Below are positions 17,391-25,959 of a stretch of DNA of 64,000 nt, piece by piece. Within the stretch, counting starts at the first letter, position 1. The number at the start of each line of letters is the position of its first letter. The position numbers and the translations under genes were made by a program. The notes beneath the pieces are model-generated. The model was not told the DNA's origin, searched no databases, and worked only from the letters and a program-made list of their open reading frames with translations. Origin of the DNA: Kordiimonas pumila (GTDB lineage Bacteria; Pseudomonadota; Alphaproteobacteria; Sphingomonadales; Kordiimonadaceae); assembly GCF_015240255.1 (NCBI RefSeq), contig NZ_CP061205.1, forward strand, positions 1,881,501 to 1,945,500, given 5' to 3'.

Positions 17391-18788
17391 GTGAAATATA
17401 TCTCTACACGCGGTCAGGCTGAAAGTCTGGATTTTGAAGGTGTCACGCTAACAGGGCTTGCCCGTGATGGAGGCCTGTATGTACCTGAAATATTGCCGAA
17501 GTTTAGTGCAGATAAAATTCGCGCGATGCGGGGCAAGTCTTATGCCGAAATCGCATTTGAAGTTATTCAGCCATTTGTTGTTGGATCGGTTTCTGATGCA
17601 GACCTGAAGCGTATGCTGGAGACAACATACGGTAATGCCTTTAGACATGCTGCTGTTGCGCCGCTTGTGCAGCTTGACACCAATGAGTGGCTTTTGGAGC
17701 TCTTTCATGGCCCGACACTTGCGTTTAAAGATTTTGCCCTACAATTGTTGGGGCGCTTTTTTGACCATTTCACAGCTAAGCGCGACCAGAAATTAACAAT
17801 TCTTGGTGCGACATCAGGGGATACTGGTTCTGCCGCTATTGAGGGGTGTAGGGGGAGAAAGAATGTTTCTATTTTTATGCTGCACCCTAAAGGGCGGGTG
17901 TCGGATGTGCAGCGCAAGCAAATGACAACGGTCCTTGAGCCTAACGTCGTGAATATTGCGGTAGAAGGCACTTTTGACGATTGTCAGGCACTGGTAAAAG
18001 CGTGTTTCAATGACCTTAGTTTCCGCGATGAAGTGGGTTTAACAGCTGTTAATTCTATTAACTGGGCGCGTGTCATGGCGCAGGTTGTATATTATTTTAC
18101 GTCAGCTGTGTCATTAGGGGCACCAGACAGGGCGGTATCCTATTCTGTTCCAACCGGTAATTTTGGTGATATTTTTGCGGGATATATTGCAAAGGGCATG
18201 GGGCTTCCTGTTCACACTTTGGCCATTGCAACTAACAGCAATGACATATTGGCAAGAACACTTGAAACCGGCAGCTACTCATCAGGTGTTACATCAGCAA
18301 CTTTGTCACCAAGCATGGATATTCAGGTCTCCAGTAATTTTGAGAGGCTACTGTTTGACCTCTCTGGTCGTAACGGCGAACAGGTACGTACCTATATGGA
18401 AACGTTCCAGAATGAAAAGTCCTTCACTCTGGCGCCAGAGCATCTTGAGCTTTTGCGTGCGGGGTTTGTGGCAGGGCGCGTTGATGATGCGATGACAAAG
18501 GCCGCTATGCGCCGCTATCAGCAAAAGTCTGGGTATATAGCAGACCCTCATACCGCTGTTGGCCTTGATGTAGCAAACAGATATCTGCCTAAAGGAGCTG
18601 TGCCTGTTGTTGCACTATCAACGGCGCACCCGGTAAAATTTGGGACGGCTGTAGAAGAGGCCTGCGGTATTACACCTACGTTACCCGATCATATGGCGGA
18701 CTTGTTTGAGCGCGAAGAGCGATTTGAAACTTTACCAAATGATATAAAAGCCTTGCAAGCACGTGTGCTGTCTGGAGGCAGCCGTTGA
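17391..18788 (+). CDS. thrC: Threonine synthase
   Basis: The 465-residue protein (GTG start) belongs to the long, yeast/proteobacterial type of threonine synthase. The pyridoxal phosphate lysine is K113 in GPTLAFKDFALQ, followed by the phosphate-binding GATSGDTGSAA near residue 143. It converts O-phosphohomoserine to threonine. thrB, which makes its substrate, lies about 10 kb away on the other strand. The stop codon overlaps the TTG start of the M16 peptidase. Its place after surf1 is a known alphaproteobacterial order. Confidence 0.95.
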   Translation: MKYISTRGQAESLDFEGVTLTGLARDGGLYVPEILPKFSADKIRAMRGKSYAEIAFEVIQPFVVGSVSDADLKRMLETTYGNAFRHAAVAPLVQLDTNEWLLELFHGPTLAFKDFALQLLGRFFDHFTAKRDQKLTILGATSGDTGSAAIEGCRGRKNVSIFMLHPKGRVSDVQRKQMTTVLEPNVVNIAVEGTFDDCQALVKACFNDLSFRDEVGLTAVNSINWARVMAQVVYYFTSAVSLGAPDRAVSYSVPTGNFGDIFAGYIAKGMGLPVHTLAIATNSNDILARTLETGSYSSGVTSATLSPSMDIQVSSNFERLLFDLSGRNGEQVRTYMETFQNEKSFTLAPEHLELLRAGFVAGRVDDAMTKAAMRRYQQKSGYIADPHTAVGLDVANRYLPKGAVPVVALSTAHPVKFGTAVEEACGITPTLPDHMADLFEREERFETLPNDIKALQARVLSGGSR

Positions 18789-20020
18789 TTCCAAAGGTTA
18801 CGTCTTTGGCAAGTGGGTTAAGGGTGGTGAGCGAGTGCCGCCCAAGTCTTGAGACAGTCTCTGTTGGTGTTTGGATAGATGTCGGTTCTCGTCACGAACC
18901 CGCGCAGCTAAACGGTATTACACACTTTCTGGAGCATATGTTGTTTAAAGGGACAGCAAAACGCTCTGCAAAAGATATTGTTATGGAAATTGAGGCCGTA
19001 GGCGGTCATTTGAACGCTTATACCTCAAGGGAAAATACAACATATTATGCCCGGATTCTTAAGGATGACCTGCCGCTTGCTCTCGATATCCTATCAGATA
19101 TTCTGCTAAACAGTGTATGTGATCCTGCTGAGGTGGAGCGTGAAAAGGATGTAATTTTACAAGAAATTGGGCAAGCTATCGATACACCAGATGATATTGT
19201 TTTTGATCATTTGCAGCGAGCAGCTTATGGCGAGCAGCCTCTTGGGCGTACTATTCTTGGTGAGCCAGAAATTATTCGTACATTTACTCAGTCTGATCTG
19301 CTTACTTACCTGAAACAAAATTATGTTACGTCTAATATTGTCATCTCAGCTGTTGGCAACCTTGACCATGAACAACTTGTGCAAATGGTTGAAGAACGTT
19401 TTTGTGATTTACCTGTAGGCCCTCCTATTGAAACGAGTATTGCTGCTTATATAGGTGGGCATAAAGCCGAGTATAGAAAGCTTGAGCAATTACATCTTAC
19501 CGCAGCTTGGCCTGCTGTGTCGTTTCATGCACCTGAATATTATGCATTACAGGTCTATTCTACGATTTTAGGCGGGGGTATGTCTTCTCGTTTATTCCAG
19601 GAAGTAAGGGAACATAGGGGGCTTGCCTACTCTGTTTACAGTTTTACAAGTAGCCACAAAGAAACCGGCATTCTAGGTATTTATGCAGGCACTGGCCCTG
19701 AAATGGCAGCAGGCTTAATGCCGGTCATAAAACAGGAAATGGAAAGTTTGTGTAAAGGCCCAGAAGAGGGTGAGTTTTTATCGGCAAAAGCGCAGTTAAA
19801 GGCAAGCTTGATGATGGGGCTGGAAGCGACAACTTCGAGAATGGAGCAATTGGGGCGCCAATTGCTTATTTTTGATCGAATAATTTCTACATCTGAGATG
19901 ATCTCTAATGTAGAAGGGGTAACGGTAGATCAGGTCTCCAAAGTATCTGATGATATTTTTTCTTGCTCTAATTCTTCAATTGCCATCGTTGGGGATGGAG
20001 AATTAGGTAACTTTACTTAA
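18785..20020 (+). CDS. M16 family zinc peptidase (mitochondrial processing peptidase-like)
   Basis: The 411-residue protein starts with TTG 18785, overlapping the thrC stop by four bases. The inverted zinc motif HxxEH reads HFLEH at residues 47-51, followed by the conserved EIEAVGGHLNAYTSRE segment. The C-terminal half holds the substrate-binding GGGMSSRLFQEVRE stretch. Bacterial relatives of the mitochondrial processing peptidase beta subunit sit after thrC in many Alphaproteobacteria. It is expected to cleave peptides, but its natural substrate is unknown. Confidence 0.93.
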   Translation: MIPKVTSLASGLRVVSECRPSLETVSVGVWIDVGSRHEPAQLNGITHFLEHMLFKGTAKRSAKDIVMEIEAVGGHLNAYTSRENTTYYARILKDDLPLALDILSDILLNSVCDPAEVEREKDVILQEIGQAIDTPDDIVFDHLQRAAYGEQPLGRTILGEPEIIRTFTQSDLLTYLKQNYVTSNIVISAVGNLDHEQLVQMVEERFCDLPVGPPIETSIAAYIGGHKAEYRKLEQLHLTAAWPAVSFHAPEYYALQVYSTILGGGMSSRLFQEVREHRGLAYSVYSFTSSHKETGILGIYAGTGPEMAAGLMPVIKQEMESLCKGPEEGEFLSAKAQLKASLMMGLEATTSRMEQLGRQLLIFDRIISTSEMISNVEGVTVDQVSKVSDDIFSCSNSSIAIVGDGELGNFT

Positions 20021-20125
20021 ATTTTAATACTTTGTTAATAAATTATCCTATACCTTCGCTTGCACAAGTGTGAAATGCAAACTGTTAAGACAGTAGACCA
20101 AGCATCATTTCATTAGGGGGTAAGT

Positions 20126-20821
20126 TTGTTAAGTTCTGAAATATGTCAATTTCTGACGTATTGGCAGTCCTTGGGTGGTGGCAGCAAGGTGCCAGCACGC
20201 AGTATGCTTGATTTACGCCAATTAACCCAGATTTTGCCGTGGATGTATATTCTGGAAATGTCGCCTGATGGTGCCATTAGATACCGATTGGCTGGATCAG
20301 CCATTGAGGCGGCTGTTGGTTGTGGTATGGCCGGAAAAATATACAGCGATGTTTTTTCTGAGCGTGTACACGCAAAAGTAATTGAAGAGCTTTTCGCGGT
20401 TAGCCTTGTACAGGGCTGCGGCGTTTTAAGAACTGGTAAATTTTCTCTCGATAATAGCTCGCTCTATAACCTTGAAACATTAACCCTGCCTTTTAGTGAT
20501 GCCCGTGCTATGGGCGGGATTATATTGGTGGGTGTTATGTGCCCGTTTGAATATGATAATGATGCTTTTGTAGATAAGTGGGGAGCTCTTAATGAAAGTA
20601 TTGAACAGGTTTATATTGTTCCATCTCCCAGAATTGTTACCTATTCAAACTTGACTAAACGGGTATCGGACGGGCTTGATGCAATCAACGTGCAATTACG
20701 GATTGTTAATTTAAAGAAAATTTTAGAAATAAACTCACTCGGTACCCACCGAGATTATACGGACGTTCCTTCTCATTCGGTTGAGTATTTTGCAGGTAAA
20801 ACAGAGTATATTGTGAACTGA
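20126..20821 (+). CDS. Stand-alone PAS_5-type protein
   Basis: The 231-residue protein starts with TTG 20126 behind a strong TAGGGGG ribosome site. Residues about 8-140 resemble the PAS_5 (PF07310) fold of Alphaproteobacteria: FLTYWQSLGG, then PARSMLDLRQLTQILPWMYI, then RYRLAGSAIE, and GGIILVGVM. There is no kinase, cyclase or DNA-binding domain, so output must come from a partner. The C-terminal 80 residues match nothing I recognise. A second protein of this type is at 61651-62214. Function unknown. Confidence 0.75.
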   Translation: MLSSEICQFLTYWQSLGGGSKVPARSMLDLRQLTQILPWMYILEMSPDGAIRYRLAGSAIEAAVGCGMAGKIYSDVFSERVHAKVIEELFAVSLVQGCGVLRTGKFSLDNSSLYNLETLTLPFSDARAMGGIILVGVMCPFEYDNDAFVDKWGALNESIEQVYIVPSPRIVTYSNLTKRVSDGLDAINVQLRIVNLKKILEINSLGTHRDYTDVPSHSVEYFAGKTEYIVN

Positions 20822-21385
20822 TCAGGCGTGCCCTGCATCAGAAGACAACATGGAAATGTCGATACCAAGCATAGCCATTGTACGGGGCCATTTTTGTTCA
20901 AGCTCGGTATAGAAAATAATTTCTTCTTCAGCCTCTGCTGTGAGCCAGACGTTTGCTTGAATTTCATGTTCTAGTTGGCCTGCACCCCAACCGGCATATC
21001 CGAGAGCAACAAGACAGTGCAGAGGGCCGCGCCCATCAGCAATAGCTTTCAAAATATCTACTGTTGCGGTTAGAGCTAATGTTTCACTGATAACAAGAGT
21101 GCTATCTTGTACAAAGTCAGCAGAATGCAAAACAAACCCCCTGCCGGGTTCTACTGGCCCGCCAGTGTGGATGAGGACTTCGTGATCAGGTGCGTTCGCT
21201 TCAATCTCAAGATGGCGCAGAAGGGCATCAAAGTTAAGCGAATCATGTACTTTATTGATTACTAAACCCATAGCACCAGAGCTATCATGTGAGCATACAT
21301 ATATCACGCTACGGTCAAACCGGGGGTCGTTCATACCGGGCATGGCGAGCAATAAGTTACCGTCAAGGTAGGTGGAAGATGTCAC
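20822..21385 (-). CDS. algH: YqgE/AlgH family protein
   Basis: The 187-residue protein starts with GTG. The N-terminal motif GNLLLAMPGMNDPRFDRSVIYVC and then GAMGLVINK near residue 37 are diagnostic of the UPF0301/YqgE family (AlgH in Pseudomonas). Further on, GGPVEPGRGFVLH is also conserved. The biochemical role is unsettled; links to alginate regulation and redox sensing have been proposed for Pseudomonas. It converges with the PAS gene, stop codon to stop codon, with no spacer and no visible terminator. Confidence 0.93.
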   Translation of the reverse strand: MTSSTYLDGNLLLAMPGMNDPRFDRSVIYVCSHDSSGAMGLVINKVHDSLNFDALLRHLEIEANAPDHEVLIHTGGPVEPGRGFVLHSADFVQDSTLVISETLALTATVDILKAIADGRGPLHCLVALGYAGWGAGQLEHEIQANVWLTAEAEEEIIFYTELEQKWPRTMAMLGIDISMLSSDAGHA

Positions 21386-21553
21386 GTAGTTATACCCTCG
21401 CTTTCTTACATAAGTGTAGCCTGTTCGTATTATTTGCGCAATGGCCAGGCGTGAAAGGCATGATTAAAGCTACTTAACAGAATTGTGAAAAAAGGCGATT
21501 GGCTTCTCACTGGAGAGGCTGGTACATATATCTTCTATGATATGGAGAGTTTG

Positions 21554-22366
21554 GTGAAAGCTTTTAGCAAAATAATTGTGTTGCTTGTGTGCGTGAGTAA
21601 TGCTGCATTTGGCGCAGAGTCTCAGTGGCAAGATCATGAAGGTATTGTCCAAACCCGGATTATAACGGCAACGGACAGTCTTTCTGATAAAGGCCAAGTT
21701 TTAATGGGGTGGGAGGCTAGACTGGCTTCTGGATGGAAAACCTATTGGCGGTCCCCGGGCGAAGCAGGCCTGCCGGTCAGAGTTTTTGTTGATGGTAATG
21801 AGCAAGAAATTCTTTATCCTTATCCTGAGCGTTTCGATCTTTTTGGACTTGAAACTTATGGGTATAGTGACCGTGTTTTGTTGCCCTTCAGAATTTCAAA
21901 GATGGTCTCTTCGGGTACTGTGATACAAGCTGACTTTATGGTTTGTAAGGAAGTGTGCATACCTTTTAAAAGTACATATCAACTCGAGAACCAAGATGCA
22001 GGTGATCATGATATTATTCTTAAAAACTGGCTTCAGAAAGTGCCTGTGCAGGAAAACTCAGACCAAACTGGCCTGATTATCGATAGTGTCAAGGTTATGG
22101 GCCCCGTTGGCAGACAGAAACTTGTGGTTGATCTTACAGGGCAAAAACAGCTGACATCAGCGGATATTCTAGTCGAGGCAGGGGAAAGCTTTCATTTTGG
22201 CAAGCCTGCTGTACGGCTCCTTGAAAACGGTACGAAGGCTAGGCTTGTGCTGGGGGGCATGTCAGCAAGTGGTGCGCCTGATTTGCGTGGGCAAGTTTTA
22301 CGCTTAACGGCTACTGATGGTCATGGCGTCACAATTGATAAGACAATTGGACCGCTTTCCAAATAA
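21554..22366 (+). CDS. Periplasmic DsbD-alpha-type domain protein (no membrane or thioredoxin domain)
   Basis: The start is taken as GTG 21554 because GGAG lies six bases before it, giving 270 residues with a compact signal peptide ending in AAFG. ATG 21542 is an alternative. The mature protein resembles the N-terminal immunoglobulin-like domain of DsbD/ScsB, including WKTYWRSPGEAGLP near residue 56 and a redox pair in VCKEVCIPF near residue 137. The membrane electron-transfer domain and the C-terminal thioredoxin domain of full DsbD are absent. It may exchange disulfides with an unlinked partner. A peroxiredoxin gene follows. Confidence 0.8.
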   Translation: MKAFSKIIVLLVCVSNAAFGAESQWQDHEGIVQTRIITATDSLSDKGQVLMGWEARLASGWKTYWRSPGEAGLPVRVFVDGNEQEILYPYPERFDLFGLETYGYSDRVLLPFRISKMVSSGTVIQADFMVCKEVCIPFKSTYQLENQDAGDHDIILKNWLQKVPVQENSDQTGLIIDSVKVMGPVGRQKLVVDLTGQKQLTSADILVEAGESFHFGKPAVRLLENGTKARLVLGGMSASGAPDLRGQVLRLTATDGHGVTIDKTIGPLSK

Positions 22367-22434
22367 GGCTTGCGCCTGTTTTGAAGGTGCGTATCCTGCA
22401 GGCCTGAATAGTAGAAAATTTTTGACAGGGGATA

Positions 22435-22920
22435 ATGATGACAATTAAAGTTGGTGACAAGTTGCCTTCAGCAACACTTACAACAATGACAGCAGATGGC
22501 CCGGCCCCTATAAAAACAGATGAGTTTTTTGCAGGCAGAAAGGTTGTTGTGTTTTCTGTGCCTGGTGCCTTTACACCAACATGTTCTGCAAAACACTTGC
22601 CGGGTTTTATTGAGAAAGCGGCGGACATTAAAGCCAAAGGCGTGGATGAAATTGCCTGTTTTGCAGTCAATGATGTGTTTGTGATGAATGCGTGGGGTAA
22701 AAGCGCAGGCGCCGAAGGTACTGTTACTATGTTGGCAGACGGCAGCTGTGCTTTCACAAAAGCACTAGGTCTTGAGATGGATGCTTCTGGTTTTGGGATG
22801 GGTATCCGCTCAAAACGCTTCTCCATGATAGCCGAGGATGGAAAAGTAACAGCTCTCAATGTTGAAGAACCGGGCGCTTTTCAGGTGTCTACTGCTGAGC
22901 ATGCATTGACGCAGTTGTAG
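22435..22920 (+). CDS. Peroxiredoxin, Prx5 type
   Basis: The 161-residue protein has the Prx5/redoxin signature VPGAFTPTCSAKHLPGF, placing the peroxidatic cysteine at residue 50. VNDVFVMNAWGK near residue 80 and the SMIAEDGKV strand also fit this class. It reduces hydrogen and alkyl peroxides using glutathione or thioredoxin systems in the cytoplasm. A second cysteine (C75) exists in DEIACFAVND, and another (C103) in DGSCAFT. A strong terminator closes the unit. Confidence 0.93.
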   Translation: MMTIKVGDKLPSATLTTMTADGPAPIKTDEFFAGRKVVVFSVPGAFTPTCSAKHLPGFIEKAADIKAKGVDEIACFAVNDVFVMNAWGKSAGAEGTVTMLADGSCAFTKALGLEMDASGFGMGIRSKRFSMIAEDGKVTALNVEEPGAFQVSTAEHALTQL

Positions 22921-22942
22921 TCATTGTTACATATGGCATTGC

Positions 22943-22978
22943 AAAAAGGGGGGATAGTAATGCTATTCCCCCCTTTTT
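22943..22978 (+). terminator. Rho-independent terminator after the peroxiredoxin gene
   Basis: AAAAAGGGGGGATAG (22943-22957) pairs with the stretch 22963-22978 (CTATTCCCCCC plus T5), with one bulged T. The G6/C6 core is very stable, and the A/T flanks make the terminator usable in either direction. Confidence 0.9.
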
Positions 22979-23047
22979 ATTGGTGTTCTGCATCCTTATG
23001 TATAATAGTGAAGTACAAATGAAATCTGTTTTGGGGGAGATCATAGA

Positions 23048-24019
23048 ATGTTGGAAATGGGTTCCATAATTGTTGGTTTAATTACTTTTCTTGCCATTAT
23101 ATTTGTTTTTTCAGCTGTTGTGACAGTAAGGCAAGGCCATAAATATACGGTGGAGCGCTTTGGTCGCTATACCCATACACTTACTCCAGGCTTTCATTTT
23201 ATATTACCATTTGTCGATAGAGTTGGGCACCGGGTTAATATAATGGAGCAGGTGCTGGATATTCCAACACAGGAAGTTATAACAAAAGATAATGCTATGG
23301 TTGCGGCTGACGGCGTTGTATTTTTTCAGGTTCTTGACGCATCTCAGGCTAGCTATGAAGTGAGTAACCTGACCCTTGCTATTCTTAATCTCACTATGAC
23401 AAATTTACGGACTGTTATGGGGTCGATGGATCTTGATGAACTTTTATCAAAGCGGGATGAGATTAATGCACGTTTGATGAATGTTGTTGACGGCGCAACC
23501 CAGCCTTGGGGCGTTAAAATTACCCGGATTGAAATTAAGGATATAGAGCCGCCACGGGATATTGTTGATGCAATGGCCCGGCAAATGAAGGCTGAACGTA
23601 ACAAACGTGCCGCCATTCTGGAGGCGGAAGGCCTTCGGGAAGCAGAAATTATGCGTGCCGAAGGTGAGAAAAAAGCTGCTGTTTTATCGGCAGAAGGTCG
23701 CAAGGAAGCAGCTTTCAGGGATGCCGAGGCCCGGGAACGTGAAGCTGAAGCTGAGGCAAAAGCAACTGAAATGGTTTCCAAAGCTATAGCTGACGGTAAC
23801 CCGCAGGCTATTAATTATTTTATTGCGCAAAAATATGTCGAGGCCCTACAGGGGTTTGCAACATCGCCAAACGAGAAGTTAGTCTTTATGCCAATGGAGG
23901 CCTCAAGCGTTATTGGTTCCATAGGCGGTATTGCCGAACTGTTTAAAGATGTAAAAGGCAATACAGGCACGGCTAAAACGACATCCAAAAGGTCAAGCGG
24001 TGTACCCTCAACGGAGTAA
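23048..24019 (+). CDS. SPFH/band-7 (stomatin/paraslipin) membrane protein
   Basis: The 323-residue protein has one N-terminal membrane helix (about residues 5-26), then the SPFH domain beginning [22 protein letters not shown]. It contains the family-typical [13 protein letters not shown] and [16 protein letters not shown] long charged, Ala/Glu/Lys-rich coiled coil spans about residues 175-245. It resembles QmcA/paraslipins, which form large membrane rings and affect membrane microdomains and protein quality control. The NfeD-type partner follows after five bases, the classic pair. Confidence 0.92.
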   Translation: MLEMGSIIVGLITFLAIIFVFSAVVTVRQGHKYTVERFGRYTHTLTPGFHFILPFVDRVGHRVNIMEQVLDIPTQEVITKDNAMVAADGVVFFQVLDASQASYEVSNLTLAILNLTMTNLRTVMGSMDLDELLSKRDEINARLMNVVDGATQPWGVKITRIEIKDIEPPRDIVDAMARQMKAERNKRAAILEAEGLREAEIMRAEGEKKAAVLSAEGRKEAAFRDAEAREREAEAEAKATEMVSKAIADGNPQAINYFIAQKYVEALQGFATSPNEKLVFMPMEASSVIGSIGGIAELFKDVKGNTGTAKTTSKRSSGVPSTE

Positions 24020-24024
24020 GGGAA

Positions 24025-24489
24025 ATGGAAAACTTTATTTCTTGGGCGATTGAAAATGCACACTGGCTTTGGTGGGCGGCAGGGATATTACTGCTAACTG
24101 GCGAAATGGTTATTCCTGGTGTCTATCTTTTATGGCTGGGTCTTGCGGCTTCTTGCACAGGCGTGGTTGCCTGGCTAATGCCTGGCTTGGCGTTTGAAGG
24201 ACATGGCCTCGTTTTTGCTGCTTTATCGGTGGTATCCATATATGTGGGGCACAAGTATTTTTATGGGGCAGGACAGACTGTTCCCGATAAGGAATTAAAT
24301 ACAGAAGGTAAGCGTCATATTGGTAAAATATATGAGGTTGTAGAGCCTATAAAAAACGGTAGTGGCCATGTGCAGGTTGCAGATAGCCGTTGGTTGGCGG
24401 AAGGCCCCGATGTTGCTAAAGGGGCACGGGTGAAGGTTATTTCTGTTGAAGGCACAGTTTTGGTGGTAGAACCTGTCGCGGATAAATAA
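24025..24489 (+). CDS. NfeD-like membrane protein, partner of the SPFH protein
   Basis: The 154-residue protein has three closely spaced helices (about residues 14-35, 37-55, 60-80) and a C-terminal soluble beta domain (about 100-154, ending VISVEGTVLVVEPV) of the NfeD OB-fold type. It has no ClpP-like protease domain, so it is the short NfeD1b form. NfeD proteins stabilise or anchor SPFH assemblies. The gene starts five bases after the SPFH stop, in the same operon. Confidence 0.9.
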   Translation: MENFISWAIENAHWLWWAAGILLLTGEMVIPGVYLLWLGLAASCTGVVAWLMPGLAFEGHGLVFAALSVVSIYVGHKYFYGAGQTVPDKELNTEGKRHIGKIYEVVEPIKNGSGHVQVADSRWLAEGPDVAKGARVKVISVEGTVLVVEPVADK

Positions 24490-24543
24490 GGTGTAACCTT
24501 AAGGGCTTTACCGTGGGTTTGCCCAAGGACCGTTTGACAGGAA

Positions 24544-25848
24544 ATGCCAACCTTCATGAGTTTTGAAAGTTTTGTACAATCGAATGCTGCTGCTTGGCTT
24601 ACAAGTGAGAAGCGCTTAAATCTAAACCGTTTACAAACGGAAATAGGACGGCGCATGTCTCGTAAGGGGCATGAAATTCTGTATTTTCACAGAGTGGATG
24701 ACCCTTACTGTCAGCTCATGGTACAGGTTTTACCCGACCTTATTTCAAGATTTGATGTCATTGTGAAGCCTCTTGTTGTTGAGCGGTTGCCAGCAAATAT
24801 GTACCCTGATCCCGCCCGGTATGAAGCTTATAGCATTCTGGATGCTACCCGTTTGGCGCGTCTTTATGGTCTTGGTTTTCCGTCGCGGGCAAAAGTGCCA
24901 GACAGGTTTGGCGTGGGTATGGCGAATCGCTATCTAGCCAGCATTCAAGGTTCACCTGACTTTTTTGCTATCGCCGAAGAAGTAGGAGCCGCTCTCTGGC
25001 GTGAGGATATCGCGTCCGTTAAACGTCTTTGTGTCGCGGCAGATATTCATGATAGCGTACTTGCTGCTAACGAGCAGTTGCTGCGGTCGTTGGGGCATTA
25101 TGCTAGTGGTACACTGATTTACGGCGGTGAAATATACTTAGGCCTAGACAGAATGGACCACTTGGAACGCCGTTTGAACCGGCTTGGTATTGGTGACGGT
25201 GAGGTTCACTATGAATTAGGGCGCTTATGGCGCTATAATCTTGAGGAGCCAGAGCGTTCTGTTTCTGGAAAAACGGTTGAATTGTTTTTTTCGGTTCGTA
25301 GCCCATATAGCTATATTGCATTGCACCAAGCCTCTGAGTTTGCGGCTAAAACAGGGGTGCGTATAAAGCTGCGGCCGGTTTTGCCAATGGTTATGCGTGG
25401 TTTAGCTGTCCCACCTGCTAAGGCCCGGTATATTTTAGACGATGCAGCGCGTGAAGCGCGACTTGAGAATATACCTTTTGGCCGTATTGTTGATCCGCTT
25501 GGGGGGGCGACGAATAAAGCAATGGCTATTGGGTTTGCGCTTGCGACAGAAAATGCAGACTTTGATTTTTTCAAAGCTTTTACAAAAGCTGTATGGGCAG
25601 AAGGCATAGACGGTAATAGCGAAAAGGGGATGGCGACCATTCTTGAAAAAATAGGATTGCCATCATCACGAGCTTCTACAGTAATGCCCCTTAACATGTG
25701 GCAAGAAAAAGCTGAACGAAATCGACAGCAAATGCTGATGTATGGTAGTTGGGGTGTGCCAGCATTTCGCGTAGGGACCGAAACCCTATGGGGGCAAGAC
25801 AGGTTGTGGGCAATTATGGAAGCCCTGAAGCAGTCTGCCGCAGGATGA
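24544..25848 (+). CDS. Double DsbA-fold protein (HCCA isomerase/GST-kappa-like)
   Basis: The 434-residue protein has two thioredoxin/DsbA-fold halves. The C-terminal half (from about residue 240) begins ELFFSVRSPYSYIALHQ and ends YGSWGVPAFRVG, matching 2-hydroxychromene-2-carboxylate isomerase and kappa-class glutathione transferases. The N-terminal half (about 35-235) begins EILYFHRVDDPYCQLMVQ, with one cysteine and a less conserved core. It may be a degenerate copy. Related tandem proteins occur in marine Proteobacteria. Glutathione-dependent chemistry is likely; the substrate is unknown. A ribosome site (CAGGAA) is very close to the ATG. Confidence 0.8.
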   Translation: MPTFMSFESFVQSNAAAWLTSEKRLNLNRLQTEIGRRMSRKGHEILYFHRVDDPYCQLMVQVLPDLISRFDVIVKPLVVERLPANMYPDPARYEAYSILDATRLARLYGLGFPSRAKVPDRFGVGMANRYLASIQGSPDFFAIAEEVGAALWREDIASVKRLCVAADIHDSVLAANEQLLRSLGHYASGTLIYGGEIYLGLDRMDHLERRLNRLGIGDGEVHYELGRLWRYNLEEPERSVSGKTVELFFSVRSPYSYIALHQASEFAAKTGVRIKLRPVLPMVMRGLAVPPAKARYILDDAAREARLENIPFGRIVDPLGGATNKAMAIGFALATENADFDFFKAFTKAVWAEGIDGNSEKGMATILEKIGLPSSRASTVMPLNMWQEKAERNRQQMLMYGSWGVPAFRVGTETLWGQDRLWAIMEALKQSAAG

Positions 25849-25959
25849 CATCGCTTTAACGGATTATTCTTGAAAAAAAAGTCAGCTTTTATAACTTCGG
25901 TTCAGCTTGGGTAAGGCTAAGGTACCCACGACTGGATTTTTAAGACTGTAGGGATAGAT

